Shown: positions 1-13,660, counted from the first letter of the stretch. The stretch: 64,000 bases of DNA from Rosa chinensis (GCF_002994745.2 NC_037093.1:68715510-68779509), one strand, 5' to 3'. Notes: generated by a model from the sequence alone, not told the origin. Made by a program: numbers and translations.

Positions 1-22
1 TGGCAACCTAACTGACTCAGTC

Positions 23-1001
23 TCAGCTCTTTGTGTTGCTGCCCTGAAGCCTTGTGATCCATTTCTTCTGCGGCGTAGTGAGGTGAGTAATTCCAGTAGC
101 AGAAGAAGCACCGAGTTCTTGGGAAGCTGCTGGTGATGCTGGAAGCTCGGCCGGTAGCGCGGCGGCTGTGCTTGTAAAGGCATTTAGAACCAAGAATGCC
201 AGAATGGGAGAGAGATCCAATGTGCCTCCGAGTGGCGGGATTAGCCCCCGAAATATGTTCAAGTAAGGGTCACATATTGTACTGCACCACATTCACATCA
301 TAATCAGTTACTACTTTACTATATATCAATATGTAACGCAATGTTCTCTCACAAGATAATCTGACATGTTATGTTGCCGAACCAGTAAGTAGGTTGAATT
401 AATGGTTGAGAATACCTGAGAGGGCCGACAATGGCAGGAGGGGAGTTTGGGAACCAGGTCAACACAAGCCTGCAGACCAATAGAGTGTTGTATAAGTTCA
501 GGAAGTTGGAGACCCCATTTGCAACGACAAGTCCGGCCACCGAGTCCCCGGGTAAAACCGCGGCGAAATTGTGAGTAGATAAACTCTTCAACTTCCTGTA
601 CCTCGTAGTCTGAACCTGAAAGTAATTAAACTTCAACTGTTACGAAAAACCCCATTTCGAGTGAGAATTCAATCAATTCGGAGCGAACGCCGGCCTACCT
701 GGTGGCAGAAACTCTGGAATTCGCCATGGAAGGAGATTAGTTTGTTGAGAAAAGGGTTCTGCGAAGCCAGTGAGTGGAGCAATTCGAGGCAGTTGTGGGT
801 TGCGGAAGCGATGGAAGATTGAATATCGGGAAGAACAAAACTGGGCTTCTTGGAACAAGATGAGGAGGAGGGTGAGGATGATCTGAGAAATGGTGCGAAA
901 TTGGTTGGGGAGAGTAGCATTGAGAAGTATGGAGTAAAATGTGGGGTGGGCGGCAACGATTTTGGGGACTCAGTGGCGGAGGCCAACTCGCTCTGAGCCA
1001 T
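23..1001 (-). CDS. YLMG2: YggT-family (YlmG-like) chloroplast membrane protein
   Basis: Three coding exons on the minus strand (1001-699, 615-416, 281-23) join in frame to give about 253 residues. The start is the first ATG of the frame, and the donors and acceptors all follow GT/AG. Residues 1-101 are Ser/Pro-rich and look like a plastid-targeting and linker region. Exons 2 and 3 carry the YGGT domain: a first hydrophobic segment ending in TWFPNSP, then CDPYLNIFRGLIPP, GGTLDLSPILAF and a second hydrophobic stretch. Family knowledge: plant YlmG proteins sit in plastid membranes and affect nucleoid distribution and thylakoid complex assembly. The choice of YLMG2 over YLMG1 rests mainly on its divergent position next to PAA2, which I recall as the Arabidopsis arrangement. 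The family call is strong; the paralogue is less certain. Confidence 0.85.
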
Positions 1002-1228
1002 TTTCTGGAGTTGAGCTAAGAAGAAGAAGAAGCAGAAGCAGAACAAGTGTGGATCAGGAGACGGGTACTAGATTTGGATAATTTGCGCAAAATGTATCCC
1101 GGGCATTGTGCTACATACGACGACGTTCGCTCTCCACTCGTTTTTCCCTGGTTGTTACTCAATACAGTCGTACCAATTTTATGTAATTTATGGAATTAAA
1201 ACCTCAAATAGTACTAAAACATTCTTTC

Positions 1229-2190
1229 CTTTTTTTTTTTTTTTTTTTTTTTGAAATGAGAGATTGGTGCGGCTACCCTCTAGTCTTGATTAATGAAATT
1301 GCCGAATACAAGGGTGGGACATTGAGCCTAAACCCCTTAATACAATGAGCATCTAGAGCACGTCCTGAAATAATATCATAATACTCTACAAAATACATGT
1401 ATTTCTAACAAGCACCAATTAGCAAAGAGTGCACAACTAGCTACTCTATTTGCTATGACAGAGTGGTGACATACCGGAAAGATAACTCGACTACAACAAA
1501 GCATAATTACCAAAAATAGGCCATCACATACCCTCCCCCTGTAATCTATGAATAGACACGGTGATATATAGATTTGGTCCACTCATTGAACACTCCACGC
1601 TCACTTAAAAAAACGAGCCTATAAACTAAGTTAACACGACGGCATGGTAAATAGGCACACCAAAACACACAAGTGCATAGCTTCTTAAAAACAATATGGA
1701 ATTATTAGAAAGTAAAAATAACTAACTAAGTGGCAGCCCTAAGGTCCAAAGGAAAGTCAGCCCTATGCCCAACATACTATGCTTTTGTGCAAATTCGTCA
1801 AGAGTAATCTCGATCTACAGTCGTTGTCACCATAGAAGTCTTGTGTTGCTGCTTAATGTCAAAATAAGAACCTGAAGCATCCCCTCCTACGCCACTCAAC
1901 GCCAAAGCAATAACTCGACGCACCTAACTTCCTTGCTGCAGAAGCATCGAACAAGAGAACCAGTGACCGCTGAGAAAACCACAAAACCAAGCCATCTTGA
2001 GAACCAGGCCATAGGAAACCACCCGTCTAGCGCCAACAAACACGACAGCAGCACGACAAAGATCGGCACTAATGCCAGCCACCGCCGGATGAGTAGCGAA
2101 TGGAAAACTAGAAGCCGACTAGGGTTTAACAAGAAGAGAGAGGCAGCTAAAGAGTATAATAGGTCAGGGGACAGTGAAATCAATCCATAT
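1229..2190 (-). mobile_element. Putative poly(A)-tailed non-LTR retroposon remnant
   Basis: On the minus strand the segment begins near 2190 with a C/T-rich leader containing AAACCCTAG, runs through a G/T-rich, strand-asymmetric stretch (open from 2183 to 1896 but without a recognisable domain), and ends in a long A tract (T tract 1229-1252 on the plus strand). The same architecture is seen at 50946-52033, where a target-site duplication supports retroposition. Here I could not find a convincing duplication; a weak match of about 11 bases lies at 1197 and 2308. It could be a truncated LINE or a non-autonomous derivative. Boundaries are approximate. Confidence 0.4.
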
Positions 2191-2817
2191 TTGAGTACTT
2201 TAAATTTCGAAACTATTAGTTTGATGCCTAAATTTCATTTTTTTTTTTTCATTTTGATATATAACTCTAAATAAGATAAAGCAACATAGTTCGATTAAAA
2301 AAAAAAAAAAAAACCTCAAACTAAGTAATTCGAGAAGTTTGGGAATACCAAATATCATTGACTATGTGGAGCATGGGTGAAGGGGATGAGGGAGGGAGGA
2401 GAAAAGTCCTGTGAAGAAAAATTTATGGAACATATCATAATTCGCTTGATTGTTAGTAGCTCGGTTGTGTGCAAGAAAAATATAGGAAGAAATTGGGAAC
2501 TTAAGCAAGACAATTACGCCACTCCATTTTGCAATTGTCAGAGCGATAAGTGAGGAGAGCGGAGAAATTGAACATTGAGATTAACATAGGATAAAGATCC
2601 CTCAAAATTCATGATCTTTGGTCAGATTTGTCCTAATGCTAATTGACCTCATTTTAAACAAGGTGCGCACTAGCCGACAAAACCCGTTAGTGAAGTTGGT
2701 GACGTGTCAAACCATAGTTTATTCAAGCCTCTCCTTTCATACCGCCAAATAATCTTTCAGAATTCAACGACCACCTCTACCTTCCTCACCCCTTCTTCAT
2801 CGATCCTCTCTTCTCTC

Positions 2818-2846
2818 TATCACAATCACAATCACAATCACAATCA
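2818..2846. repeat. Tandem CAATCA hexanucleotide repeat
   Basis: Four to five uninterrupted copies of a six-base unit lie about 45 bases before the PAA2 start codon, probably within its 5' leader. This length is prone to slippage. Confidence 0.85.
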
Positions 2847-2887
2847 GATCTCTCTAATCTCTCTCTCAAAGCTTCCTTTATTTTCCG

Positions 2888-5144
2888 ATGATGAATACTA
2901 TTCTCAATATCAGAGCCTCTCTCTCGCCGGACCCGAAGCTCTTGTTCAGCTACACCACCAACTCCAATGTCGACCGCTTCGCCTTCAACTTCAAGCCTCA
3001 CCTCCCGATACGCCGTCGTTTCCCTCATCGCCGTCATCTCCGGCAGCAGTCTAACCCTAATTTCACTCTCTCCAGCTGCCTGCAGGCCGCCGCGGCCCCA
3101 AATCATATCGCCACGGCGGCGGCGCCGATTCAGGAGGAGGCGTCGGTGCTGCTCGACGTCTCCGGGATGATGTGCGGCGGCTGCGTGTCGCGAGTCAAGT
3201 CGGTGCTGTCTGCGGACGACCGAGTCCACTCCGTGGCGGTCAACATGTTGACCGAGACGGCGGCGATTAAGCTGAGGCCGGAGGTTGAAGGTGGAGCGCA
3301 GGCCGTGGCGGAGAGCTTGGCCGGAAGGTTGACGGAGTGCGGATTTGCGGCGAGGAGGAGGGCTTCCGGGGTGGGAGTGACGGAGAGTGTGAGGAAGTGG
3401 AAGGAGATGGCGAAGAAGAAGGAGGAGATGCTGGTGAAGAGTAGGAACCGAGTCATTTTGGCTTGGACTCTGGTGGCCTTGTGCTGTGGATCACACGCTT
3501 CCCACATTTTGCATTCTCTGGGAATTCACATTGCTCATGGTAATGATTCCAAACCAGTAATGCTGTAGAGTTTCATTTCTTATCTTTGGTGTTTTGAGCA
3601 CGATTCTCTTTCTGTGTTAACAAAACAACTAAATTTAAGTCTGCATTTGTTTTGTGTTCATTGGTTTAGGATCGTATATGGATGTGCTCCATAATTCGTA
3701 TGTGAAGGGTGGTTTGGCCATGGCAGCTTTGTTGGGACCCGGACGAGGTTGGTTTCGCTTCGTTCACTTTATTCAAAGTTCTTTGATCACAATCTTCTAA
3801 GCAGTGATGCTCTCTGTGAAATTACAAGTTTTATGCACCTGCCGAGCCTGACATTGTGAAATCAATTCATTGTAGACTTGCTTTTTGATGGTTTGAGGGC
3901 TTTCAAAAAAGGATCACCCAATATGAATTCTCTCGTGGGATTTGGATCCCTGGCTGCTTTTACAATTAGTGCGGTTGGTCTCTCTCTTCTTAAAACTAGC
4001 TTTCATTTTTCTTTTTTCAGTCCAATGCAAGATGGTACCAATTGGTTTTTATTTTAGATTTTGTTTAACTTTAAGCTTTTTACTCTTGTAGGTCTCTCTT
4101 CTTAACCCTGAACTTCAATGGGATGCAGCCTTCTTTGATGAGCCGGTGACTGATTTTGCTTTCAATCTCTGCATTGTTTTTCCTTTACAACTTTTTCAAA
4201 CCTTGGTTGATCAGGAGAAAAACTCATGTAAAGCTCCTGTGTTTTAGTATGCAGGTCATGCTTCTTGGTTTTGTGCTCCTAGGACGTTCTCTTGAAGAAA
4301 GGGCAAGGATCAGGGCATCTAGTGATATGAACGAACTCTTGGTAAGTTAGAATGTAACTCATGTCTATAATTCAAATATATAAACTCAACATAATATATC
4401 ATATATGGGATGCATAACCAACACATGTTTGATTGGAATATGCTTGGCAGTCACTGATAAACACTCAATCAAGACTTATAATTGCATCCTCAGAAAATGA
4501 TTCCTCCAGTGACACTGTACTTGGCTCCGATGCAATTTGCATTGAGGTCCCAACTGATGATGTTCGTGTGGGAGATTCTGTTTTGGTATTGCCAGGAGAA
4601 ACTATACCCGTGGATGTAAGCATTTTAATCACTGCTCAATCAGATTGACATGGCCCATTAAGATTTGAGCAAAAACTAGAAAGTTTCTGCTGAAATGGTG
4701 TGAATCCTTGGATGTCTTAATTAGTTTGCTGTTGTCTTTGTTTTAGACCAAAGGCTCGTATTGGTGGCTTAGATATATAACTGTTATACTTTTATTTTTT
4801 GATGAATGTTTGCTGAATATAAACTGCTTCCACAGGGAAGAGTTCTGGCTGGAAGAAGTGTTGTGGATGAGTCCATGCTCACAGGAGAATCGCTTCCTGT
4901 ATTTAAGGAAAAAGAACTTACCGTCTCAGCTGGAACAATAAATTGGGTATGATTGTTAAACTGGAGAGTGATATGTTGTCACATGTAGCACTTATTTTTG
5001 GTAGTTTCTCAAGTTTGAGAGCTTTCTCAGTCATGTATTACATTTAATGTTGGACAGAGTTCCCATATTATCATGATCAACAGGGAATATAGTGATGAGA
5101 TTAAGAGCTCCAGCTATTACTTCCTTCATATAGTTACCTTCAGT

Positions 5145-5188
<44 letters not shown>

Positions 5189-8100
5189 TTTTCTTTACTT
5201 AAAAAAAGAAAAGAAAAGAAGACTTTATTATGAAAAGAAGAAGACAATTTCATTTGATATATAGTTTTTGCATAGTTAAAACAGAAGGGAATTGTTTATA
5301 TATTTCAGGATGGTCCTCTGAGAATTGAAGCAACTTCAACTGGCTCCAATTCAATGATTTCCAAGATTGTTCGCATGGTTAGTGAACTACTTTTACTCAT
5401 GACACAGACAATTGTTTTGAGCAACCTTGCGTTTGTGCAGAAACACTAATTCATTAAGGATATTTATGTACTTGTTCAAGGAATATCTCTTTCTTTTGTT
5501 TATTTTCCATGGGAAGGGGGTTGCAATGCAGGGAAGTTTTCTGTTTGATATCTTAATCAGTCAGCACCTTTTACTCATTAGACAGTGCATGCATTTCATA
5601 TTTGTCAGGTTGAGGATGCTCAAGGCCATGAAGCACCAATTCAAAGGCTTGCTGATTCAATAGCTGGACCTTTTGTATACACTATAATGACTCTCTCAGC
5701 TACAACATTTGCTTTTTGGTAGGTGGTGATTTTTCTTTCACATAATACATGTTTATAAAAATGTCATTATAGACTGAAATGAACCTGAAGTTTTAGATAG
5801 TTGTAATTGGTTATAAATCTAATCAACTTAAAGGGCAATGTGTGATTTCTTTTTACTTAAGAAAATGCTTTGTGGTTCTTTTCAACTAGGCATGCTTATG
5901 CTTTGAATTCATTTCAGGTACTACATTGGAACTCATATTTTTCCTGATGTTTTGCTCAATGATATTGCTGGGCCAGATGGAGATTCATTGCTGTTGAGCT
6001 TGAAACTAGCTGTGGATGTCTTGGTGAGTATGGTGAACAAATGAATATAAAGATACCCCCAATCATTATTAATCTGTGACTGATTGACTGTATTTAGGGG
6101 AACTGGTTTATGATAGTTAAACATTATTCGCAAGAGTTTTAATTTAGGGATGAAGTATTTTTATGTAATGATGTAAATACCAGAAATAGTTCTTCATTAT
6201 AAGGCATACATGTCAAACTATTACAAAAGGAAAAGTATAATAAAATTAGATCTCGTATTGAAATCTCATATAAGGCATACATGTCAAAACATGAAGTATT
6301 TGTGTTTTATTGCAGGTAGTTTCTTGCCCTTGTGCACTGGGTCTTGCAACACCCACAGCAATCCTAGTTGGCACTTCTCTTGGTACACCATCTACCATCT
6401 TCATTTATATTCACTTTGATTTTGTATATCTGTGAGAAACTCGTGCTGGGTATTGGATAAATAATTGTCATACTTCTGTCAACCTTACTTAATATTGTTA
6501 ATTTGGTGTTTGAGAGGTTCAATCATATATTCAAGCATGCTTAATATTCTTGCTAGTTATAACACTAAGGTATTTCTGGAGAGTTCTAATATTACTTTTG
6601 TTACACTGAAAAATGAGCAGGAGCAAGGCAAGGACTCCTTGTGAGAGGAGCAGATGTATTGGAACGCTTGGCCAGTATAGATCATATTGCTTTAGACAAG
6701 GTAGATTTGCATTTACACAATCATGCTCACTCATACACATTGTACTGGCTCTGAAGAGATGAATCATCTTACTCTTGCTCATATGTGAAGTTATCTCTGC
6801 AATCTCACTCTAAGCTTCAACCTTCAGACAGGAACCCTCACTGAAGGAAAACCTGCTGTTTCTAGCATTGCTTCTTTCAAGTATAAAGACTCGGAAATTC
6901 TTCAAATAGCTGCTGCTGTAGAGAGTACAGCATCACATCCAATTGCTGATGCTATCTTAAACAAAGCCAAATCATTGGAGTTGAGTATCCCAGTCACAAA
7001 AAGGCAATTAACCGAACCGGGTTTTGGAACATTAGCAGAAGTAGATGGCCTTTTAGTTGCAGTGGGTTCTTTGGAATGGGTTCATGAGCGTTTCCAGAGA
7101 AGAACAGATCGATCTGACATTTCAAAACTAGAGCATGCTGTGCACCAATCATCAGAAGGCATAACACCCTCAAATTATTCAAAAACAATTGTATATGTTG
7201 GACGTGAAGGGGAAGGTATCATCGGTGCTATTGCAATATCCGACAGCCTGCGGGAAGATGCTGAGTTTACTGTAACTAGGTAATATCTCTATCACATTTG
7301 AAGCATTGAGGTGCAAAGTGCATGACAATGATTTATCTGTATTATTATTTGTATTTCTGGTGAACTTTACCATGGCAACCATAGCAATGCTCTTGTCATT
7401 TTGTTTCCATTCAATGTTTTGTGTTCATGGAACCATAAAAAAGATTGTTATGGTGGTTTTGTGATGGCGTTTTTCATGTGTGGCTGTGGTTTCATTCATA
7501 CAATAGGCAGTTGATGATTTGAAAAGTTGAAATTACCAAGGATTATCTGGTCTGTAGATTTCTGATATAAACACGTCTTAGTTTTACACCTTTGTTGGAG
7601 CCTAAATCTGCATTCTTTGGACCTCTATACACGATCCTTATCAAGTTATCAAGATTTTTTTTCTGCATGGTGTGCTGACTTGTTTTTGCTTTGACTGGAA
7701 GACTCCAGCAGAAGGGTATCAGAACTGTCCTGTTTTCTGGGGACAGGGAAGAGGCAGTTGCAACTATAGCAAAATCAGTTGGAATAGAAAAGGAATTTAT
7801 CAAGTCATCATTGACTCCACAGGGAAAATCTGGAGCCATTTCTAGTCTTAAAGCTGCAGGGCATCATGTTGCAATGGTAACCATCTCCAATTTGTTCTGT
7901 AAATTTTGCTTTTTCATATGTTTTTAGCTATGCCAAAGCAGTTGTAACATTGAAATCCAAGTGTGGTGGCTGCCTCACTCCACTATATCCATTTTATACT
8001 CTACATTTCAGCAATGGGATTAACTGGTGGTTTTGGTAAATAGCCAATAGTTTAAACCATATGACCATGGATGCAATCAAATAGCTCTTTTAGAGCTCCT

Positions 8101-8809
8101 CTTTGCATCAAGGTGGTTGTTCATTAATTCATTCTCATGACATGATCATATAAATCGTAAGTTTTGCTATACCTCTTCTGTGACAATTGTTTTTTTTCGC
8201 AGGTTGGTGATGGCATAAATGATGCACCTTCTTTGGCTCTTGCCGACGTTGGGATTGCTCTTCAGATTGAGGGACAAGAAAATGCTGCTTCAAATGCTGC
8301 GTCGATTATACTACTTGGAAACAAATTATCACAAGTATGTCATTTCTACAGTCCTCATAAACAATACTAATCATGAGAGCTTCTCCATGTTTGTATACTC
8401 AAGGAACCTCTTTCTGGCAGGTTGTAGATGCACTGGAACTTGCACAGGCAACAATGGGAAAAGTGTATCAAAATTTATCTTGGGCTGTTGCGTACAACGT
8501 AATTGCCATCCCCATTGCTGCTGGAGTACTGCTTCCTCAATACGATTTTGCCATGACACCCTCACTTTCTGGTGAGTAAAATCATTTCCTCTTTCCTTTT
8601 TCGTATTTGCTAGGAATGGTTGGAATTGGAATACAACGGATATTCAGTTTCTGCAAGATGCTAGGAATTCCATGTCTAGAATGATTAACTCTTTGATTAA
8701 CCCAGTATTCGGTTGGACAGGTGGGATGATGGCCTTGAGCTCGATATTTGTAGTAACCAACTCTTTGCTTCTACAGCTTCATAAGTCTGAAAGTGCTAGG
8801 AAGAATTAG
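2888..8809 (+). CDS. PAA2: Chloroplast thylakoid Cu(+)-transporting P1B-type ATPase PAA2/HMA8
   Basis: Seventeen exons: 2888-3539, 3670-3747, 3876-3973, 4092-4145, 4255-4341, 4451-4615, 4836-4946, 5309-5377, 5609-5718, 5918-6023, 6316-6382, 6621-6700, 6828-7279, 7702-7876, 8203-8334, 8421-8571, 8721-8809. They sum to 2676 bases, or 891 residues, which is full length for the family. An Arg/Ser-rich N terminus (about 1-80) suits a transit peptide. Next come a heavy-metal-associated domain with GMMCGGC (93-99), the actuator TGES (394-397), the membrane metal site CPC (514-516), the phosphorylation site DKTGT (Asp558), the HP dipeptide (596-597) that marks P1B pumps, and the hinge GDGIND (770-775). 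Known role: it moves copper into the thylakoid lumen for plastocyanin. The M-C-G-G-C metal site and the lack of further HMA repeats separate it from PAA1 and RAN1. All catalytic motifs are intact. Confidence 0.96.
5147..5180. repeat. (AT)n microsatellite in a PAA2 intron
   Basis: About 17 AT dinucleotides run directly into a T tract, within the intron between PAA2 exons 7 and 8. Confidence 0.9.
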
Positions 8810-11800
8810 CTCCGGTAATGCTTACATACCCATCTAATCAAGACTTCGAGTTATATAATTCGGTTAAATTCATTTTCTGTCAACAATTATTGGAACAAGG
8901 AAGTTATTGCTTCCTCATGTAATTAGTCTATATTTCACAAATAATAATAACTTACTGTACCAAATCACCGAATGTGTTTTCATATATCTTTGCTTTTCTG
9001 CATGGAGCTTATGATGGAGGTAGACCAGAACTGATATAATTGATCTGGACGTCCTTGTTACTCGCAGGACAAACGTCCCACCACCAGCCGACACTCATTT
9101 AATTTCTTACTTAATAGTAGAGCCCCAGACCAGACTGCAAGGTGTGTGAAACTCTTTGAACCAAAAACTACAGCAAAGAAATAAATTACTATGAAGGTTT
9201 TTGCTGACTATATACCTTATGATGTGATTTCTATGGTATGATACCCCATGAGAAATAGAAGACAAACAAGCCTCACCATGTTCGCATGCTGGATCGATAC
9301 CCCATAAGAAATAGAACACAAATCGTTAGGTTAAACCTTTGATGTATAAGTGCCCAAGTTCTGTGGCTTCTTTGAGGATATTTCTTTGTTGCTTTCTCTA
9401 TTTGGCTCTTTGCCATGCTGTTTTCGTCATATGAGTTTGGCTTTCATGTTCCACCACTCGATGTTTTGTTTAATCATTTTGCTTTCTTTCAATAAAATTT
9501 ACTTTTGCCTCTCTATTTGAAACGCTAGGGTTTCAAGCCTATTGGCGGTGTCAATTTGAAATCGTTAAGCCTGGTGGTTTAGAAGACGGTGACTTCACGT
9601 GTCTTCGTCTATGGCCGAGTGCGGAGTCATGCTTGGTGGTCAACAGGGTTCATTTCTTTGCTTACCAGTGGTGTTCCAGGTCGGATCTGGTTCGGGTTAT
9701 TCATCTTGTTTTTCATTGTAGTCTAGAGCTTTGCTAAAATAGGGTGCTTTTGCCGCCCTCAATAGTTAACGAGTTTGGTGGGTCTTAACTCTTTAAGGAG
9801 TTAGTGGAGGTTCCTCATTTCCTCCCAAGCTTATTTACTTGTCGAAGTGCCTCTATGAGATTTCGCAACACTAATAACTATTTTCGTGCCACAATTGCTC
9901 CTTAGGCGAATTAGGTTGGTAATACGATTTTCTTCCTTCGACTTTCTCGGGGAAAAATGATTCTATGATATGATTGATATCCATCTTCTCTGATATAAGA
10001 CTGAGAATCTGAGAAATGGTTCAGCAGCAGGAGGCCAAGTCTGGTATTGAGAACAATGGAGAATGATATGTATGGCCCCCTTGCAAACATTATTGTACAC
10101 ATTTAATGGGCATGTGAGAGAGAACTATTGCAGACGAGGGGATTTCATGCTATAACGCTTTGCATGTGATTGGGGGCCCAACATCCTCCTCCCTTTTCTG
10201 GGTTATAGACCTGGGAGCAGTGTTAATTTCTGTGTTTCTTTTCAGCCATGATTCCATGTACATGCACATCTTCTTCGGCTAATTTCTAGTTTACGGGGTA
10301 GAAAATGTTACTTAATACTTCATTTCTCACTAGGATTTTCCTTGAATAACCCCGATTGACTTAGTTTCCATATTACTATACACAATAATGCTTTCCGATC
10401 AAGTTTATTTTTATTTTTAATCGAGTCTCAAACTAATTCCACTCGACTAGAACGTGATATTTTTGTTGGCTATTCCTAGATCGTTTGCTTGAGGCACCAC
10501 AATGATCATTTCCGAGCATTCGCCTAAAATGACTTTGTTTGGAACAAACTTTCTAGTCTCATTCTTTGAGTGGTCAACTATTAGTAGTGTCATATCAAAT
10601 TAAAATATTGCCTTAAATTTAATAAATTATGTTCCTCTACATGATTGACGACCTCATTAGGTATGAGATTTATCTCAAATTTGCTAGGTTAGAGGAGTAC
10701 ATTTTATACATTATATACGTTGTTTTGTACCTATTTTCCTGCTGCACGTATTTTTTTTTTTTTCCAACATATTTCCTTGTATTGAACTGGACAACTTATG
10801 AGACCTAAAAAAAAAAACTGGACAACTTCAAAGTTTCTTTGAAACAAAAACAAAAGGAGGTAACAATTTAACCTAATTCAATAAACTTAGGGACAGGACG
10901 TAAAATTTGTAGGAGAAGGTTGACAATCCACGTGGCAACCCCTGAATGGTGATGTAATTATAATTTTCTTGGTGATGGATATGTTGCTATAAGAGGAGCA
11001 TACCGTAACACGGGAAACATTCGCGGATTAACGGTAAAGCTGAAAGTTGGTTATTTCCCAAATCACTTTCTAATTTACCGAAACAAAAAAAAACAATTAA
11101 TAAAATACAAACAAAGGCGTTAATGGACAGAAGCAGTGAGAAGGACGTGTGAGAGGGAGAGGCGCCAGCCTCCGACAGCGACGTTAACGGAGTCCGTCAA
11201 TGGCTGTCGTCAGCTCCGTCAGTCTTTCGGGCCCCCCATACCCCGGAATCAACGTGCTGTGTCAGACGGAGACGACATGCATATATGACCTTCCCGAGGT
11301 GAAAAAAAGTTAAAATTTCTTCTTGCTTTGGTTCGAGTAAAATTCACAGTAGTACGATGGGACTTGTGGGCCCCCACTCGTTTCTGATTCCTCTGCATGC
11401 ATGTCTCTCTCTCTCTCTCTCGCACCTCGCGCTTCTGTTTTACTTTTACCCAAAAGTTTTTACCCCTCTTCTGTGGATAGGAGGATTCAGTGCAGCGAAG
11501 TGCACTTGAACCGACATAAATGGACGGTTAGATTATATTAAATACACTATTAGGTTATTAATAAAAATATTAATTATAAATATCAAGGGTTGAGATCATC
11601 TTATAAGTGTTGGGTTATTTACACCGTCGGTGTATAGAATAATTTCCACTCTTCTGCGTTTTCTTTGGAGTATTCGATTTTGATTTATTAAAGAAAGTTG
11701 TGTTTAGGGATTTTATCGAAATTTTGGGTTTTGATTGAAACATCAACAAATGTCGATAAATATGTTGGTTGGTAAGTTGACTGAGTGAGGTATACGTGAT

Positions 11801-12807
11801 GCTTCTTATGACCTAATTGTTCTACACTTATTTTGATGTAGGTTGTTATATGGGTCGTGAGTGAGAACTGAGAACTATCTTTTAATTATTGTTATGATTA
11901 AATTATAAATATTTCTATAACTCAAAGAAAAAAAAAAAAATTGAATTTTGGCCCTACATTACTTTACACGTCTTCTTGTACTTCAAATTACTGTGTCTGC
12001 ATGGCGAGTACGACCGTATGAGTATGACTTTCTTCTGTTTATACGGTGAAGTTGATGATTTGGTTTTTGACAATGAAGTTTGTATGAATGTGGTCCTAAA
12101 TCTGCGAGAAGTCCCCAAAAATGGAGGTTGAAGGGCACTTGTTTAGTGTAGGATTAGTCAATTGCTAATACTATTTTCGATGTATTGGATTAGATGGAGA
12201 ACATTACAAAAGCCATCATAGTTTTAACTCTTTCCTAACCACCAAAATTAGTTTTAGGAATCTAGGGTATAGGGCATTCAATTATTTCTAATCATACATA
12301 TATACCAGCTGAAGGAAAATTTGAAGATGCAATGGATTATTTTGCTTTGATCGTTCAGGAATAACACTTTTTAGCACTATGCCATCTAATAGGGAACCTC
12401 ATCTTATAATAAAATCAAGTAATGTCAACTTTAACAAAATGGTGAGCAGATTCAGCTTATATCCTATGTCATTCATTTTTCACATAATCGGACGCATATT
12501 TCATTCTGTTCTAATAAGATAAGGAAAACGAGTGTTTTTTTCATGGGGAATTTGATTCTACACCCAAATTCACACACACCTTTTAGATTAAACTCATCTT
12601 TAGGATTGTTTTAATATACACCAAAACCTATTAATTAGGTTTATCTATAAAAAAAAAATCTATTAAATAGGATAAATATTAAAACCCATTGTTGTTAAGA
12701 ATTACTAAAGCTGCCACCATCCCCAAACTTTCTACAAATGCAAGTCTAGAAACGGTTGCGCAAAGACATCGCCCATAATTAATCAACTCTTGATTCCAGC
12801 AATTAAA

Positions 12808-13137
12808 ATCAATACCTAGGTTGGAGGTTATGTAATCTCCACATTCAAAACCTTAATTTAAATCAATGCATGGGTTGTAGCTCATGTAATCTCCACATTC
12901 AAAAGTTGGAATTATAGATGCCTAAGTCATTAGCTGAATGATTTAGGTACAAATTATGAACTCCCTGAATGATAGGTATCTACATCATTTGCTTATGTTA
13001 AAACTCATATGATGTCTAACATCTGAATGATAGACAAAATTATGCAATTTTACCTGAGTTATTTCCTGATTGATAGGTACCTAAATCATTTGCTAATGTA
13101 CATATTGATAGGTACAAATTGTGAACTCCTAAATGAA
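12808..13137. repeat. Degenerate direct-repeat cluster
   Basis: Two imperfect copies of a roughly 50-base unit ending in ATGTAATCTCCACATTCAAA occupy about 12808-12905. Further right, a unit containing TGATAGGTA and ATCATTTGCT (near 12970 and 13070) and another containing GGTACAAATT with GAACTCC (near 12946 and 13111) each recur. The copies differ by several substitutions, so the array is old. It abuts the GC-rich stretch at 13133. Confidence 0.6.
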
Positions 13138-13660
13138 CGTCCAACCATCGCGGTCTCCAGCAGCACGACCCCATCGCGGTCTCCACCCCACACCAGCCAA
13201 CGACGGGAAGCTCTGCATCGAAAACCAAAATGAACGTCCGAGCAGCACACCATTAGTAAGCCATCGATCCATCCAAACAGCCTCCGATCCACGCCACCAA
13301 GCCATCGAACCCGACACGCCGACCACTGAATGCCACCAATCACCACTTCAACCCGGCACAGCCCCGATCCAATCCCACACCCTCGACGCAGCCACTGCTT
13401 TCAGCCAAAAGAGAAGAAATAGTACCCCTCCAGAACCCAGCCTCCGAGCCTGAGAAACGATCACTGAACAAAACATCCATCCGGCTGCACACATCGTGCA
13501 CAGGCTAGGCCAGAGGCCATTGCCAGCGCCGAGGCGCAGCCGGACAGGCTCAACCATATAAAACGGAGATATAGAGCGAGAGCTTCTCTAGGGTTTTTTT
13601 TATCAGAATGGTTTCGTTTTGAGATATAGATGAGTCTCCACATCTTTTCTAGCTTCAATT
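13133..13660 (-). mobile_element. Possible 5' fragment of a retroposon-like element
   Basis: This is a GC-rich island in an AT-rich spacer. Read on the minus strand from 13660, it starts with an AAACCCTAG-type leader and continues as a G/T-rich strand-asymmetric sequence with several long but domain-free open frames. It resembles the 5' parts of the units at 1229-2190 and 50946-52033. No A tail or target duplication is visible, so it would be 3'-truncated. A degraded gene is an alternative. Confidence 0.25.

Larger units (their letters stand above)
1002..2887. other. Spacer between YLMG2 and PAA2 with decayed retroposon-like DNA
   Basis: This divergent intergenic region should hold the promoters of both flanking genes. 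It contains a long T tract near 1229-1252 followed by about 950 bases that read like a minus-strand retroposed unit (listed separately), another A tract near 2296-2312, and a tandem CAATCA hexamer just upstream of the PAA2 start. No conserved protein was recognised. Confidence 0.5.

Noticed and set aside
1376..1582. Minus-strand open frame near the T tract, considered as a small gene.
   Set aside because: No domain, and it lies within the probable retroposon remnant.
2786..3507. Long open frames on both strands opposite and offset from PAA2 exon 1.
   Set aside because: The exon is GC-rich, so stop codons are rare in all frames. Only the 2888 frame gives a known protein.
9107..10102. Plus-strand G/T-rich stretch with short open frames, perhaps another retroposon leader.
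   Set aside because: No A tail, target duplication or protein similarity; only its base bias resembles the other units.
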